From Paenibacillus kyungheensis (lineage in GTDB: Bacteria > Bacillota > Bacilli > Paenibacillales > Paenibacillaceae), in contig NZ_CP117416.1 of NCBI RefSeq assembly GCF_028606985.1, positions 3,758,001 to 3,822,000 of the forward strand: DNA of 64,000 nt. The letters run 5' to 3'. The position numbers were made by a program, and so were the translations under genes. Under the pieces are notes generated by a model, which made no database searches, had not been told where the DNA came from, and saw only the letters and a program-made list of their open reading frames with translations. Position 1 is the stretch's first letter. Every line of letters starts with the position of its first letter. Below, one piece after another: positions 52,191-62,099 of the stretch.

Positions 52191-52613
52191 TTACATCTCG
52201 CTCATATTTTGATTGAGACGACGCAACATATTTAATAATTGCTCTTGTTCTTGCTCTTCAAAATTCTGAAGCATCTCTTTAAGAAATTGTTCTTTTTCTT
52301 TGGTGTATGCTAGAATTTTTTGCCGACCTTCTGCGGTTAGCTGTACCAGTGTAAAACGATTGTCTTCAGGACTCATGCGACGTGTCACCATTCCCGATAT
52401 TTCCAATTGCTTCAAATGTCGAGTGACAGCTGCACTATCGATACCAAGTGTTTTTTGCAAAGAAGTCTGACTGATCTCTTCCACTTGATAAAGCTGATGT
52501 AACAATTGTAGGCGTGACGCACTTATGCCAGCACATCGTTCAAAAACACAACTGATCTGACGATGTAGCCCTTGCAACTGGTTAAAAATATCTTCAGACG
52601 ATGAATGAAGCAC
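52191..52613 (-). CDS. MarR family transcriptional regulator
   Basis: A 140-aa winged-helix repressor. The recognition helix is LGIDSAAVTRHLKQLEISGMV (residues about 61-81), and RRMSPEDNRFTLVQLTAEG is the wing. A Cys pair (C22, C28) in SCVFERCAGI near the N-terminal dimer region could sense electrophiles. GTG start, 6 nt after AAGGAGG. Directly followed by a nitroreductase. A 17-bp palindrome upstream is the likely operator. Confidence 0.88.
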   Translation of the reverse strand: MLHSSSEDIFNQLQGLHRQISCVFERCAGISASRLQLLHQLYQVEEISQTSLQKTLGIDSAAVTRHLKQLEISGMVTRRMSPEDNRFTLVQLTAEGRQKILAYTKEKEQFLKEMLQNFEEQEQEQLLNMLRRLNQNMSEM

Positions 52614-52652
52614 AGCGTCCCTCCTTGTCCAAGACCAACCATTTATATAGAA

Positions 52653-52669
52653 ATGCTATCAGATAGCAT
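52653..52669. promoter_or_regulatory. MarR operator candidate
   Basis: ATGCTATCAGATAGCAT is a perfect 17-bp palindrome about the central A, 40-56 nt upstream of the MarR start. CAATTGA and related TCAATTA half-repeats up to 52727 may be secondary sites. Confidence 0.6.
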
Positions 52670-52810
52670 GTTCTCAATTGAATTACTTCTTATTAATTGA
52701 CCCATCAACTATTGAGCACTCAATTAATATAACACATTATACATATGCTTGCAAATACTATTCTAAAAATGAAATGGTGCGAAATAATAAAACGTTATAA
52801 ACATCATAAA

Positions 52811-52839
52811 ACCGATGCAAGTTAGATACTCACATCGGT
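52811..52839 (-). terminator. Terminator of the secreted propeller-like gene
   Basis: ACCGATG and CATCGGT form a 7-bp stem, then TTTT on the minus strand. Confidence 0.6.
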
Positions 52840-52878
52840 CGCTTTCAGGTTGTTATCGATTATTTAAGTGTATAATGA

Positions 52879-54177
52879 TTACTTCCCTTTCAGATCAGAA
52901 GCTTTTACTTTCAAAATCTTACCTGCTGATTCAGAAACAGGCTTGGTATCTGTGCCAAGACCGAAGTAGAAATCACCATTCAATTCTTCAAATGATTTGG
53001 CGTACGTATCTTGTTTAAATTGTAAAATTTGAGTCCATTTTTGTAGGTTCTTGGTCATATAGACACGATTGATATAAGAACCGTCAGCTTGCTTGGTGTA
53101 GGTCAATACATATGTTTTGTTAGGACGTGTAATAATATCTGTAGGCAATGCTCCTGCATCTGCGAAAGTCACTGTACGCGCAGGATCGGTTATATTTTTG
53201 GTGACGATTAGCGCTTTTGGAGCTAATTGAGCATCGTTATATACATCCCCTACAATATAAGCCAGTTGCTTTTTAAAGACCACCGTTTTGCCCATTTTCA
53301 TATACGGCGTTTTGCCTGCTGTCTGTACATACGTCATACCAGGTAGCAAATTAGCTCCGGATACTTGTTGTTGGGTCACGTTAAAGTTTTTATCGATCGC
53401 CAGCAGATGGGTCTGATCTTTCCAAATATTATTATTTGGCATCAGGATAGCGGCTGTATACAATGTTCCTTTAAATTCAAAAAATTTGTAGGCTCTTGTA
53501 CCAATACCTTTGATCTGGGCTAACTCTTTCCAGTTGGCTCCATTATCTTCTGAAATCAATACTTTTGGTGCACTATCTGTACCGATGGCTGCAAGTAATT
53601 TGCCATGATAATAAGCCATATCATATACATGGATACCATCTGGTAAATTGCGATACTTAGTCCATTGATCTCCATCTAAAGTGTAAAAGTTACCAAAGTT
53701 CCATTCTTCACTTTTGGAGTCGTTACCTGGAATATACAGTTTGCCTTTTAGAATTTTGAACGTATCGATCTGCTCTTCATTGGTTGCATCTTCTGTACTT
53801 TTTTTACCTGTTTTGGGATCGGTATATGTGACTTTTTGCGTTACAAATTGACTGGTCTGGGGGTTATAATAGACAATAGGAATCGGCCCTGCATTGGGTG
53901 AAGGCTGTGCATTACTACTGTTGCCATGACCTAGATAAATTTTGCCATCAAAGACTTGCATATCCCACACATTACGCGCGTAAGCAGGTGTCGAGAAAGG
54001 TTGCCCTAGCAATTGTAATTTGGATGTAACATCGGTGCTCTGGTCTGCTTTGCTACTTGCGGCGCTTACGACCTGTGTCGTAGCTGTTGGTAACGATAAT
54101 GAACTTCCGCTCACCAATAGTCCTGCACATGCTGTACAGATTAAAGAGAACTGTACTATTTTCTTTTTGGTAATCAT
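52879..54177 (-). CDS. Secreted beta-propeller-like protein
   Basis: A 432-aa exported protein. Signal peptide residues 1-40 (VSA-AS). The rest is beta-rich with sialidase/BNR-like blades: LISEDNGANWKELAQIKG is an Asp-box (SxDxGxxW), and repeats such as VWDMQVFDGKIYLGHGNSS, DMAYYHGKLLAAIGTD and YKFFEFKGTLYTAAI have a regular spacing. No catalytic Arg triad is evident, so binding rather than sialidase activity is likely. GGAGG before ATG. It is divergent from the FUSC gene. Confidence 0.78.
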   Translation of the reverse strand: MITKKKIVQFSLICTACAGLLVSGSSLSLPTATTQVVSAASSKADQSTDVTSKLQLLGQPFSTPAYARNVWDMQVFDGKIYLGHGNSSNAQPSPNAGPIPIVYYNPQTSQFVTQKVTYTDPKTGKKSTEDATNEEQIDTFKILKGKLYIPGNDSKSEEWNFGNFYTLDGDQWTKYRNLPDGIHVYDMAYYHGKLLAAIGTDSAPKVLISEDNGANWKELAQIKGIGTRAYKFFEFKGTLYTAAILMPNNNIWKDQTHLLAIDKNFNVTQQQVSGANLLPGMTYVQTAGKTPYMKMGKTVVFKKQLAYIVGDVYNDAQLAPKALIVTKNITDPARTVTFADAGALPTDIITRPNKTYVLTYTKQADGSYINRVYMTKNLQKWTQILQFKQDTYAKSFEELNGDFYFGLGTDTKPVSESAGKILKVKASDLKGK

Positions 54178-54211
54178 TATATTCCTCCACTCAGTTAGTG
54201 AACTATAGATT

Positions 54212-54240
54212 TTTAATAACCCCGATTTACGGGTATTAAA
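54212..54240. promoter_or_regulatory. Inverted repeat in the divergent region
   Basis: TTTAATA plus CCCG pairs with CGGG plus TATTAAA around 5 nt, with one extra pair mismatched. It is either a regulator dyad or a short hairpin in the leader of the secreted protein. Nothing else clear is seen up to the FUSC start. Confidence 0.35.
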
Positions 54241-54327
54241 GCATATCAGCGTATACGGTTATCTAACCTCCTTATGAATGTACGATAGAAAACGTTTGAC
54301 GATGTAGAAAGGAATCACAGAAATCTT

Positions 54328-55236
54328 ATGAAATTTTTAGTAGGTATGCGTAACCTCAAAACAGCACTAGCTGTTTTTATTTGCATTATTATCTCACAAC
54401 TTCTGCAATTAGAGTATCCTTTCTATGCTGTGATTGCAACTATCATTGCGATGGAAAACTCGGTCACCAATTCGTATACTGTCGGCAAAAACCGAATGAT
54501 GGGTACACTGGTAGGTGCAGCTATTGGTTTTATTTTCGCCTGGATCGATCCACATAGCGCCCTCTTTTCAGCGATAGGAATTGTGATTGTAATTTATATT
54601 TGTAACTTGCTTCACTGGAACAAATCGATATCGATTGCAAGTATTGTCTTTCTAGCGATTATGTTGAATTTACGTCCCGGAGAGAGCCCTTTTTTGTACG
54701 GTATGCACCGGGTAGCAGATACATTGATCGGTATTGGCGTAGCTGTAATCGTCAATTATCTTGTTTTCCCACCGGATCATGAACGATTAATGGAGCAAAT
54801 GCGCAGTGTATTACGCAAACATTTAACCAAGCTTGCTCATGAATTACTGCGGGAAGGTGGAAATATTCATATTAGCCCGCTCAAAAAAGATATGGCTAAT
54901 CTGGAAAAAGCGTATGAGACCTATGCTTCTGAATTCCATCTCAAAAAGAATAAACAAAAAATGCTAGCACATCTAGAACAAGAAATTGATGTGTATCATA
55001 ATACGTATTCTCATATGCGGATGATTCGTCTATTGACCGATGAATTGCCTACACATCATCACTGGGATCTGCCAGAGCAACACCATAGTCATCTGATGGC
55101 TCAATTGCCACTGGATGTATCTTCTCAGCAGATTATTTACAATTATCATGTAAGTTGTATTTTGCAAGAAATGAGTACGCTTGGCTTGCTGATTCCTGCT
55201 CATATTGCGCAACCATTTACAAAGTCGTCCACATAA
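54328..55236 (+). CDS. FUSC/aromatic acid exporter family protein
   Basis: A 302-aa membrane protein. Residues 1-150 have about six helices with the ArAE/DUF939 landmarks NLKTALAVFICIIISQLL, AIIAMENSVTNSYTVGKNRMMGTLVGAAIGF and GMHRVADTLIGIGVAVIVN. Residues 155-302 are a helical cytoplasmic domain. AaeB/YgaE-like members export aromatic carboxylates. SD weak and far (AAAGGA, 17 nt before ATG); codon 7 is another Met. Monocistronic. Confidence 0.83.
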   Translation: MKFLVGMRNLKTALAVFICIIISQLLQLEYPFYAVIATIIAMENSVTNSYTVGKNRMMGTLVGAAIGFIFAWIDPHSALFSAIGIVIVIYICNLLHWNKSISIASIVFLAIMLNLRPGESPFLYGMHRVADTLIGIGVAVIVNYLVFPPDHERLMEQMRSVLRKHLTKLAHELLREGGNIHISPLKKDMANLEKAYETYASEFHLKKNKQKMLAHLEQEIDVYHNTYSHMRMIRLLTDELPTHHHWDLPEQHHSHLMAQLPLDVSSQQIIYNYHVSCILQEMSTLGLLIPAHIAQPFTKSST

Positions 55237-55240
55237 AATA

Positions 55241-55290
55241 AGCGATGCTATCCTTCTATTGATAAGGAAAAAGCATCGCTTATTTGTTTT
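55241..55290 (+). terminator. Terminator of the FUSC gene
   Basis: AAGCGATGCT and AGCATCGCTT form a 10-bp stem; seven T follow shortly after. Confidence 0.75.
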
Positions 55291-55397
55291 TTTATAATAT
55301 AGGTTTATGCCAACTGACTTTGATTAAAGGCAATGCACCATATTGAATACATCTAATACTAACAAAATACCTTGTTTTGATACGAAAAAGGATTCTA

Positions 55398-56807
55398 TTA
55401 TTCTTTATGCAACAATTGCTCGCCTGCAATACCCGGCTCTGTCATTTGATAAGGATCGAGAATAATATTCAATTCTTCTTCTGTCAGTACGTTATAAAGT
55501 AAACACAGCTCACGTACAGGCTTACCGGTCTGAATCGCTTCACGTGCAATTCGTGATACTACTTCATATCCTAGATGAGGATTCAGCGCTGTAATCATCC
55601 CTACACTACGCTCTACATATTCACGACAACGATCTACATTCGCTTGAATACCATCGACACAATGTAGACGGAAAACAGTAAATCCTTGCTTCATAATTTC
55701 TAAAGATTGCAATAAATTATAGACCAATACTGGCTCCATTACATTCAGTTCCAATTGACCTGCTTCTGATGCAAGACAGATGGTGTGATCATTACCAATC
55801 ACTTGAAATGCAATCTGATTCACTACTTCACACATTACCGGATTGACTTTACCTGGCATAATAGAAGAACCCGGTTGGCGCGCTGGCAGTACCAATTCGC
55901 CCAGACCTGCGTATGGCCCAGATGCCATTAAGCGAATATCGTTAGCCACTTTGGACATATTCATCATACAGATTTTGAGAGCAGCCGATACTTCCGTATA
56001 CGCATCGGTATTTTGAGTAGCATCTACCAGATGATCAGATGCCACTACAGGAAATCCACTAATATCAGCCAGTATTTCAGCTACACGCACAATATAACGT
56101 GGATCAGCATTAAGCCCTGTACCGACCGCTGTTGCTCCCATATTGATATGCAGTAAGTTTTCTTTGGTTGCTTCCACACGGCGAATATCCCGTCCTAATA
56201 CCCGAGCATATGATTGAAATTCTTGTCCTAAGCGGATCGGTACCGCATCTTGCAAATGAGTACGTCCCATTTTGATCACTGTATCAAATTCGTCTGCTTT
56301 GACCTGAAAAGATTGTTGTAATTCACGCATCGCTACAAGCAATTTTTCGATCATCGATAATGTTGCGATATGAATTGCTGTTGGAAAAGCATCATTGGTC
56401 GATTGTGCCATATTCACGTGATTATTCGGGCTAATATCCACATAACTTCCTTTGTCTTTGCCCATAATTTCCAATGCACGATTAGCGATAACTTCATTGG
56501 TATTCATATTAATCGATGTACCTGCTCCACCTTGAATCGGATCAACGATAAATTGATCTTGCCATTGTCCGGCAATAATCTCTTCAGCCGCTTGTACCAT
56601 CGCTTCCCCTTTAGGGCCATATAGACGCGACAATTCCATGTTTGCAATCGCCGCTCCTTTTTTGACGATCGCCATAGCACGAATCAATTCAGGATGTAGA
56701 CGTTGTCCGGTAATTGGAAAATTCTCTACCGCGCGCATCGTCTGAATACCGTAATAAGCTTCATCTGGCACTTGTTTCGTACCCAAAAAGTCTTTTTCTA
56801 TTCTCAC
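55398..56807 (-). CDS. aspA: Aspartate ammonia-lyase
   Basis: A 469-aa fumarase/aspartase-superfamily enzyme that deaminates L-aspartate to fumarate. The signature GSSIMPGKVNPVM near residue 317, STNDAFPTA near 140 and GRTHLQDAVP near 187 define aspartase. GTG start, 8 nt after GGAGG. A perfect cre site lies about 110 nt upstream, so CcpA control is expected. No ansA or ansR gene is adjacent. Confidence 0.94.
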   Translation of the reverse strand: MRIEKDFLGTKQVPDEAYYGIQTMRAVENFPITGQRLHPELIRAMAIVKKGAAIANMELSRLYGPKGEAMVQAAEEIIAGQWQDQFIVDPIQGGAGTSINMNTNEVIANRALEIMGKDKGSYVDISPNNHVNMAQSTNDAFPTAIHIATLSMIEKLLVAMRELQQSFQVKADEFDTVIKMGRTHLQDAVPIRLGQEFQSYARVLGRDIRRVEATKENLLHINMGATAVGTGLNADPRYIVRVAEILADISGFPVVASDHLVDATQNTDAYTEVSAALKICMMNMSKVANDIRLMASGPYAGLGELVLPARQPGSSIMPGKVNPVMCEVVNQIAFQVIGNDHTICLASEAGQLELNVMEPVLVYNLLQSLEIMKQGFTVFRLHCVDGIQANVDRCREYVERSVGMITALNPHLGYEVVSRIAREAIQTGKPVRELCLLYNVLTEEELNIILDPYQMTEPGIAGEQLLHKE

Positions 56808-56915
56808 AATTCATTCCTCCGACTGTTTGCCTTTTGTTAAAAACGTCATAGTTGTTCTACATTGACTATTATATGCTTCCATTATAATATACGCCACTAC
56901 ATTCAACCCTTATTC

Positions 56916-56929
56916 TGTAAACGTTTACA
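56916..56929. promoter_or_regulatory. CcpA cre site upstream of aspA
   Basis: TGTAAACGTTTACA is a perfect palindrome and a full match to TGWAANCGNTNWCA. It is upstream of the predicted aspA -10 (TATAAT near 56880). Confidence 0.8.
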
Positions 56930-56944
56930 ATTTGAAAATAAATC

Positions 56945-56982
56945 AAACAGCACTGCTTCTTGTTGAGAAACAGTACTGCTTT
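56945..56982 (-). terminator. Terminator of arsB
   Basis: On the minus strand CAGTACTGTTTC pairs with GAAGCAGTGCTG (two G-U pairs), then T-rich. Confidence 0.6.
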
Positions 56983-57006
56983 GAGATCAAGATATTTAGA
57001 TTTGAA

Positions 57007-58302
57007 TTATACAACCAGTAACCACAAGTACAATCCAAGCAATGTAATAAATAACGTTGGAATAGTCAAAATAATTCCGATTTTGAAATACGTTCCCCAT
57101 GAGATTTTGATTCCTTTGGTAGCTAATACATGTAACCATAATAACGTAGCTAACGAACCAATCGGTGTAATCTTAGGACCTAGATCCGACCCGATGACAT
57201 TTGCATATACTAGCGCTTCGCGAATCGGCTCTGAGGTCACTGTCGCTTTGACGGCTAATGCATTAATCAATACTGTCGGTAAATTATTCATGACTGATGA
57301 TATAATCGCTGCAATAAAGCCCATTCCCATAGTAGCTGCTAACATTCCATGATCAGCAATCTTTTGAATAAGTATCGCTAACAGATCTGTTAAGCCTGCA
57401 TTACGTAGCCCGTAGACCACAACATACATACCGATAGAGAAAAATACGATCGACCACGGAGCATTTTTGAGTACTTCTTTGACAGGCACAATAGGGCTTT
57501 TGCGTGCCAGAATTAAGAAGATAATGACTATTACACCAGCAACAATAGAGACTGGAATTTTCAAAAATTCACTCACAAAATATCCGATTAACAATACGAT
57601 TAATACAATCCATGATAATCGAAACATCCGTACATCTTTAATTGCATCCATAGGTGGTTTTAGATGAGTAGTTTCAAACGTACGAGGAATACTTTTGCGG
57701 AAATAAAGATACAATACACCGATACTTGCAATCAATGCGAATAGATTAGGCACTATCATATGCCCTGCATATTGCATAAAGGTAATGCCAAAATAATCAG
57801 CAGACACAATATTTACAAGATTGCTCACCACTAATGGCAAAGACGTTGTATCTGCTATAAACCCGCCTGCAATAATAAAAGGAAACACTTTACGCTCATC
57901 CAGATTCAAAGCACGTACCATCGCCAGTACAATAGGTGTTAAGATTAAGGCTGCTCCATCATTTGCAAATAATCCGGATACAATCGCTCCTAGAATACCT
58001 ACATAGATAAACATCCGTACACCGTTACCACGGGAGATATGAGCGACGTGCAGGGCTGCCCATTCAAATAATCCTACCCGATCCAAAATAAGCGAAATCA
58101 AAATAATACCTACAAATGCTAGCGTAGCATTCCAGACGATCATGGTCACATCCCAGACATCATGAAAGCTAACTACACCTAGAAGAAGCGCAAGTACTGC
58201 TCCTCCACAAGCAGACCAACCAATCGATAGATTTCGTGGTTGCCAGATCACAAATGTTAATGTGATCACAAAAATAAGACACGATAATATAACCAAAACC
58301 AC
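57007..58302 (-). CDS. arsB: Arsenite efflux pump ArsB
   Basis: An integral membrane protein of about 431 aa and ten or more helices. [29 protein letters not shown] and [20 protein letters not shown] are diagnostic ArsB segments. It exports arsenite or antimonite from the cytosol. Start: GGAGG in the annotated N-terminus lies 8 nt before a GTG at 58302, so the protein probably starts MVLVILSC rather than 5 codons earlier at 58317. No arsR, arsC or arsA gene is seen. A SUKH gene ends 36 nt upstream. Confidence 0.88.
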   Translation of the reverse strand: MVLVILSCLIFVITLTFVIWQPRNLSIGWSACGGAVLALLLGVVSFHDVWDVTMIVWNATLAFVGIILISLILDRVGLFEWAALHVAHISRGNGVRMFIYVGILGAIVSGLFANDGAALILTPIVLAMVRALNLDERKVFPFIIAGGFIADTTSLPLVVSNLVNIVSADYFGITFMQYAGHMIVPNLFALIASIGVLYLYFRKSIPRTFETTHLKPPMDAIKDVRMFRLSWIVLIVLLIGYFVSEFLKIPVSIVAGVIVIIFLILARKSPIVPVKEVLKNAPWSIVFFSIGMYVVVYGLRNAGLTDLLAILIQKIADHGMLAATMGMGFIAAIISSVMNNLPTVLINALAVKATVTSEPIREALVYANVIGSDLGPKITPIGSLATLLWLHVLATKGIKISWGTYFKIGIILTIPTLFITLLGLYLWLLVV

Positions 58303-58338
58303 GTAGTTAGCCTCCACTGTACATCATTCTTTATCTAA

Positions 58339-59655
58339 TTATTCAAGCTTATAGTGATCCAATACATACAAAGCTTCTGCGATAATTCGTTTTTCTTTTT
58401 TGATCACTGCTTTGCTCATCACTTGTTCTAATAATACACGCACACTTTCTATTTGTTCAACTGTGTCAAAAGTTTGCTTCAATTCTGTTTGTTTGCCCAG
58501 AGCAGAAATAGCGATTTGTTGATGTACATTTTTGCTTTGTAGCCATTCTTTATAATCTTCACTATGAGGACGAGAAGTTGCAAATAGATCATCCCAACCA
58601 TCATATGGAAAATTCACTCGATCTTTGATCCAACGAATCACTTTACGACTGTGAAAATTCTTCAGCCCTGTGTTAGCTTCATATCCATTGAGTTTGCGTC
58701 CTTTTTCCTTTTCTTTCTCTTCGATCTTTTGCCATATCCGCTCTAGTCCTTCATCTTCTGGTAAACAGATTGCTGTCAGGTACGCTAGAATATACGAATT
58801 AATACGTTGCTCTTCCGGTAAATTCCATAACTCACGCACCCAATCTGCCGCATGATGACGGTTGATTAAGCCTGTATATTCCAGTAACCCATCTTTGATA
58901 GATTGATTATGTTCGGTATGAAGCCGTTCAAGCCATGCTTGTAATACATCATCTGGACGGTACGCGGAGAAGGCTTGAATTATAGTATCGTCTACTCCAT
59001 TCAATTCGGTATAACGAATCAATTGATGAAGATTTTGCTTTGCTTCTTCGAATGTAAAATAAAGATAATCATGAATCCATTGCTTCCACTTCTTCGATTG
59101 TTGACTATAGAGATTAAGACCACAGTTATCGATAAAAGGAGTGTATTGCCATTCCTCTGCACCGATTCCACTCAACTCTGTGACTTTATTCAAAAAGTCT
59201 GTTAGCGATACTGCTAAAATACGAAATTCACCTGTCTCATGTCCCCAATGAAATACCATTGGACGCTGAGGATTACTATACAAATCTAAAAGTAGTTCAT
59301 CTCCGTTACCGGCATGATAAAAACATAAATAACGCTTTTGATCGATTTGCTCATCGTCTCCAAAGTCTGAAAACATGATACTTTCGATATTCCAGCCTAT
59401 ATCTCCTGATAGATCAAAAGCTGCTGTCTGTGGATACGTGATCTGCCAGTACATAGTGACTTTTTTACCACCGTCTTGTAACAGACTTCTTAATTCTTCT
59501 GGTAAAGTCACTTCTAACTCTTGTTCCATATCAGTGATTTCTTGATCAGTAGCTGGTTCTTCCCACAGTAATGCTGTAGATGCTCCTTTCTGCTCCAACT
59601 GGTGCAGTAATTGCTTCCATTGTTGTTGCCATTCGATTAGATTCTGTTGCAGCAT
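58339..59655 (-). CDS. SMI1/KNR4 (SUKH) family protein
   Basis: A 438-aa cytosolic protein. Residues 30-180 are a SUKH domain: EPATDQEITDMEQELEVTLPEELRSLLQDGGK, then DIGWNIESIMF and FYHAGNGDELLLDLY. The remaining 250 residues are helical and of unknown fold. SUKH proteins are common immunity factors for contact-dependent and LXG toxins, but no toxin is nearby. AAAGGATGAC precedes ATG. The arsB gene starts 36 nt after its end, so they may be co-transcribed. Confidence 0.82.
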   Translation of the reverse strand: MLQQNLIEWQQQWKQLLHQLEQKGASTALLWEEPATDQEITDMEQELEVTLPEELRSLLQDGGKKVTMYWQITYPQTAAFDLSGDIGWNIESIMFSDFGDDEQIDQKRYLCFYHAGNGDELLLDLYSNPQRPMVFHWGHETGEFRILAVSLTDFLNKVTELSGIGAEEWQYTPFIDNCGLNLYSQQSKKWKQWIHDYLYFTFEEAKQNLHQLIRYTELNGVDDTIIQAFSAYRPDDVLQAWLERLHTEHNQSIKDGLLEYTGLINRHHAADWVRELWNLPEEQRINSYILAYLTAICLPEDEGLERIWQKIEEKEKEKGRKLNGYEANTGLKNFHSRKVIRWIKDRVNFPYDGWDDLFATSRPHSEDYKEWLQSKNVHQQIAISALGKQTELKQTFDTVEQIESVRVLLEQVMSKAVIKKEKRIIAEALYVLDHYKLE

Positions 59656-59774
59656 TGCTATGTCATCCTTTCCATACTAAAACATTTAATTTTATCATAT
59701 ATGCTTACAAAGAATCTGTAACGGATACAGCTTCTTTTTAGTACCCATTTTAATATAGGCTTAACGCAAACAAA

Positions 59775-59801
59775 AGATCGCAGACTCATTCTCTGCGATC
59801 T
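59775..59801 (-). terminator. Terminator of the Rrf2 gene
   Basis: AGATCGCAGA and TCTGCGATCT form a 10-bp stem, then TTTTGTTT on the minus strand. Confidence 0.75.
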
Positions 59802-59813
59802 ACAATGTATAAC

Positions 59814-60227
59814 CTATGAAGAATGAGATGCCATAATTTCAGATTTGATCGAGACATCAATCAACTTTTTGTTTTTGAGATACTCTTCCATCTGACCTTC
59901 TGCTTCAATCATAACCTGCTGAATCGCACACTGAGCATTATTATTTAAGCAACCGGTGAATAAAGAGTTCACCCCTTCAATTGCATGAATAACTTCCAGA
60001 AATGAAATGTCTTCACCCTTGCGCTTGAGTCGGTAACCCCCATTTGCACCTGACGCTGATTCGATCAATCCGGCTTTAACCAATTTGGTCAAAATTTTGG
60101 ACAGATATGTGGGCGATACTGAGAACGTTTCAGCGATTTGTTGAACACCTAACGATTTGTTTACTTCATTTTGAACAAGATATACCATCGTATGCAGTGC
60201 ATAATTCGTTGCTTTTGAAAATTTCAT
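59814..60227 (-). CDS. Rrf2 family transcriptional regulator
   Basis: A 137-aa winged-helix regulator. MKFSKATNYALHTMVYL at the start and the recognition helix FSVSPTYLSKILTKLVKAGLI (residues 34-54) are family-defining. Iron-sulfur Rrf2 proteins have three spaced Cys; only C-x6-C is visible here (TGCLNNNAQCAIQ), so it may sense otherwise, as in CymR- or YwnA-like members. Regulated genes unknown; threonine synthase is the neighbour upstream with a gap of over 240 nt. Confidence 0.88.
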   Translation of the reverse strand: MKFSKATNYALHTMVYLVQNEVNKSLGVQQIAETFSVSPTYLSKILTKLVKAGLIESASGANGGYRLKRKGEDISFLEVIHAIEGVNSLFTGCLNNNAQCAIQQVMIEAEGQMEEYLKNKKLIDVSIKSEIMASHSS

Positions 60228-60372
60228 AAAGACACCTACTTCCAGTGTTTAGCATCATATATTCGTTAGTTTGAGCTTGTTTATTTTTATTACATATAAT
60301 CAAGATGTATGATGTCTTTTATTTTAACGAACGAAAGAATGACCGTCAATCTGTCCGCTCCTATACCTATAA

Positions 60373-60446
60373 TAAAAACATCCTTTACCTCTAAATCTAT
60401 AACAATGTTTTACATCATCATAAAGATATAGAGGATAAAAGGATGT
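60373..60446 (-). terminator. Terminator of thrC
   Basis: ACATCCTTT plus CCTCTA pairs with TAGAGG plus AAAGGATGT; followed by T-run on the minus strand. The rest of 60228-60372 shows nothing further. Confidence 0.75.
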
Positions 60447-60469
60447 GATTGAATACTATATATGATTTG

Positions 60470-61870
60470 TTAATCTAACGCATAAAAAGATTCTAATTGA
60501 CGTACAATCTCTGCGGTATCATGCTCCACTACTTCTTGATATTGAGGTTTGGCGAATAGTTCTTTGATTTCTTCAGGGAACTCTTGTTCAATCTCACACA
60601 AGATAATCGCTTCATCAAATTTAGCTGGATGAGCAGTAGCTAATGTAATACAGATCTCATCATCACCTTGATATTTCTCATAAGCTGTAATACCACAAGC
60701 GGTATGAGGATCAAGTAGATAATCATGATCGCCTTTGTATTTCAAAATCATATCCAGACATTCCTGATTCGACGCGCCATAAGCTGCAAAGTCACTTTGT
60801 ACTTTGGCAAGATCATCGCCTGTCATTACGATTTGTCCTTCGCTTTTTAATATATTCATATATTCAGATACTTTAGCTGCATCTTCCCCTACAAAGTAAT
60901 ACAGATAACGCTCAAAATTACTAGCCACTTGAATATCCATAGAAGGGCTGTACGTACTTCTAAAATCACCAGGCTTGTACTCACCTGTCTGTACAAAACG
61001 CTCTAAAATATTATTTTCATTCGTCGCAATAATCAACTTGTTGATCGGTAAGCCCATTTTTTGAGCCAAAAATCCTGAAAAGATATTACCAAAATTACCA
61101 GATGGTACGCTAAAGTTGATTTTTTTCAATTGATGCTGTCCTTGATCGATATGCAAGTAAGCATAGAAGTAATAAACGGTCTGTGCTAGAATCCGCAAAA
61201 AGTTGATCGAGTTGATTGCACGTAGATGATATTCTTTTTTAAATGCAAGATCACCGAATAGCTCTTTAATGATTTTTTGACAATCATCAAAATTACCTTT
61301 TACTGATAAGTTCAGTACATTTTGATCATCTACTGTTGTCATTTGTAATTCTTGTACACGACTAACTTTCTCATGTGGATGCAAAATACAGATTTTAATT
61401 CCTTCTTTACCACGTACCCCTTGAATTGCAGCCGCACCGGTATCTCCAGAAGTAGCTCCCAAAATATGAATAATTTCGTTTTGCTTTTTGGATACATAGG
61501 AATAAAATTCACCCATAAATTGCAATGCAACATCTTTAAAAGCAAATGTAGGTCCGTGGAACAACTCCATAATATACAGAGAATCATCAATCTTAGTAAT
61601 CGGTGTAACTTCAGGATGACGGAAATTCGCATAACTACGAGTCGCTAAATCTCTCAAATCGTCTGCTGGAATCTCATCATTCGTATAATAAGAAAATATA
61701 GTAAGGAATAAATCTACATAACTTAGACTTTTCCATTCATTTAACGTCTCAGGAGCAATCACCGGAATATGCTCGGGTACCATAAGACCGCCATCATCGG
61801 CAAGTCCCATCAAAACAGTATCAATAAATCCTTTTGGCTCTACTTGTCCTCTAGTACTGATATACTTCAT
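60470..61870 (-). CDS. thrC: Threonine synthase (long form)
   Basis: A 466-aa PLP enzyme converting O-phosphohomoserine to threonine. The N-terminal MKYISTRG...DGGLMVPE, the PLP Lys in FAFKDVALQF near residue 111, SGDTGAAAI near 145, and SVPSGNFGNIFSGF near 252 match the long E. coli-type subfamily, larger than the roughly 350-aa B. subtilis ThrC. GGAGGAGAAGC precedes ATG. Monocistronic; no hom or thrB nearby. No T-box was recognised in the 61871-62099 region, which holds only divergent promoters. Confidence 0.93.
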   Translation of the reverse strand: MKYISTRGQVEPKGFIDTVLMGLADDGGLMVPEHIPVIAPETLNEWKSLSYVDLFLTIFSYYTNDEIPADDLRDLATRSYANFRHPEVTPITKIDDSLYIMELFHGPTFAFKDVALQFMGEFYSYVSKKQNEIIHILGATSGDTGAAAIQGVRGKEGIKICILHPHEKVSRVQELQMTTVDDQNVLNLSVKGNFDDCQKIIKELFGDLAFKKEYHLRAINSINFLRILAQTVYYFYAYLHIDQGQHQLKKINFSVPSGNFGNIFSGFLAQKMGLPINKLIIATNENNILERFVQTGEYKPGDFRSTYSPSMDIQVASNFERYLYYFVGEDAAKVSEYMNILKSEGQIVMTGDDLAKVQSDFAAYGASNQECLDMILKYKGDHDYLLDPHTACGITAYEKYQGDDEICITLATAHPAKFDEAIILCEIEQEFPEEIKELFAKPQYQEVVEHDTAEIVRQLESFYALD

Positions 61871-62099
61871 GCTTCTCCTCCAGTAATAACGAATTCGTAT
61901 TTTTATTGTCTATCATACCCTGTCACAGTGTCGCATCCAAGCATTAATTTCAAAAAACATATTTTCTAGCTAAATATTAATTTAAATTTGAAATAATTAT
62001 AGATTCCACAATAAAATTTTATAAACGAAGTTCTACGATTAACCGATATAAGAAAGGAAGTTATTTATTTTGGGATTAGAGAGGAATAGGAGAAGTATT

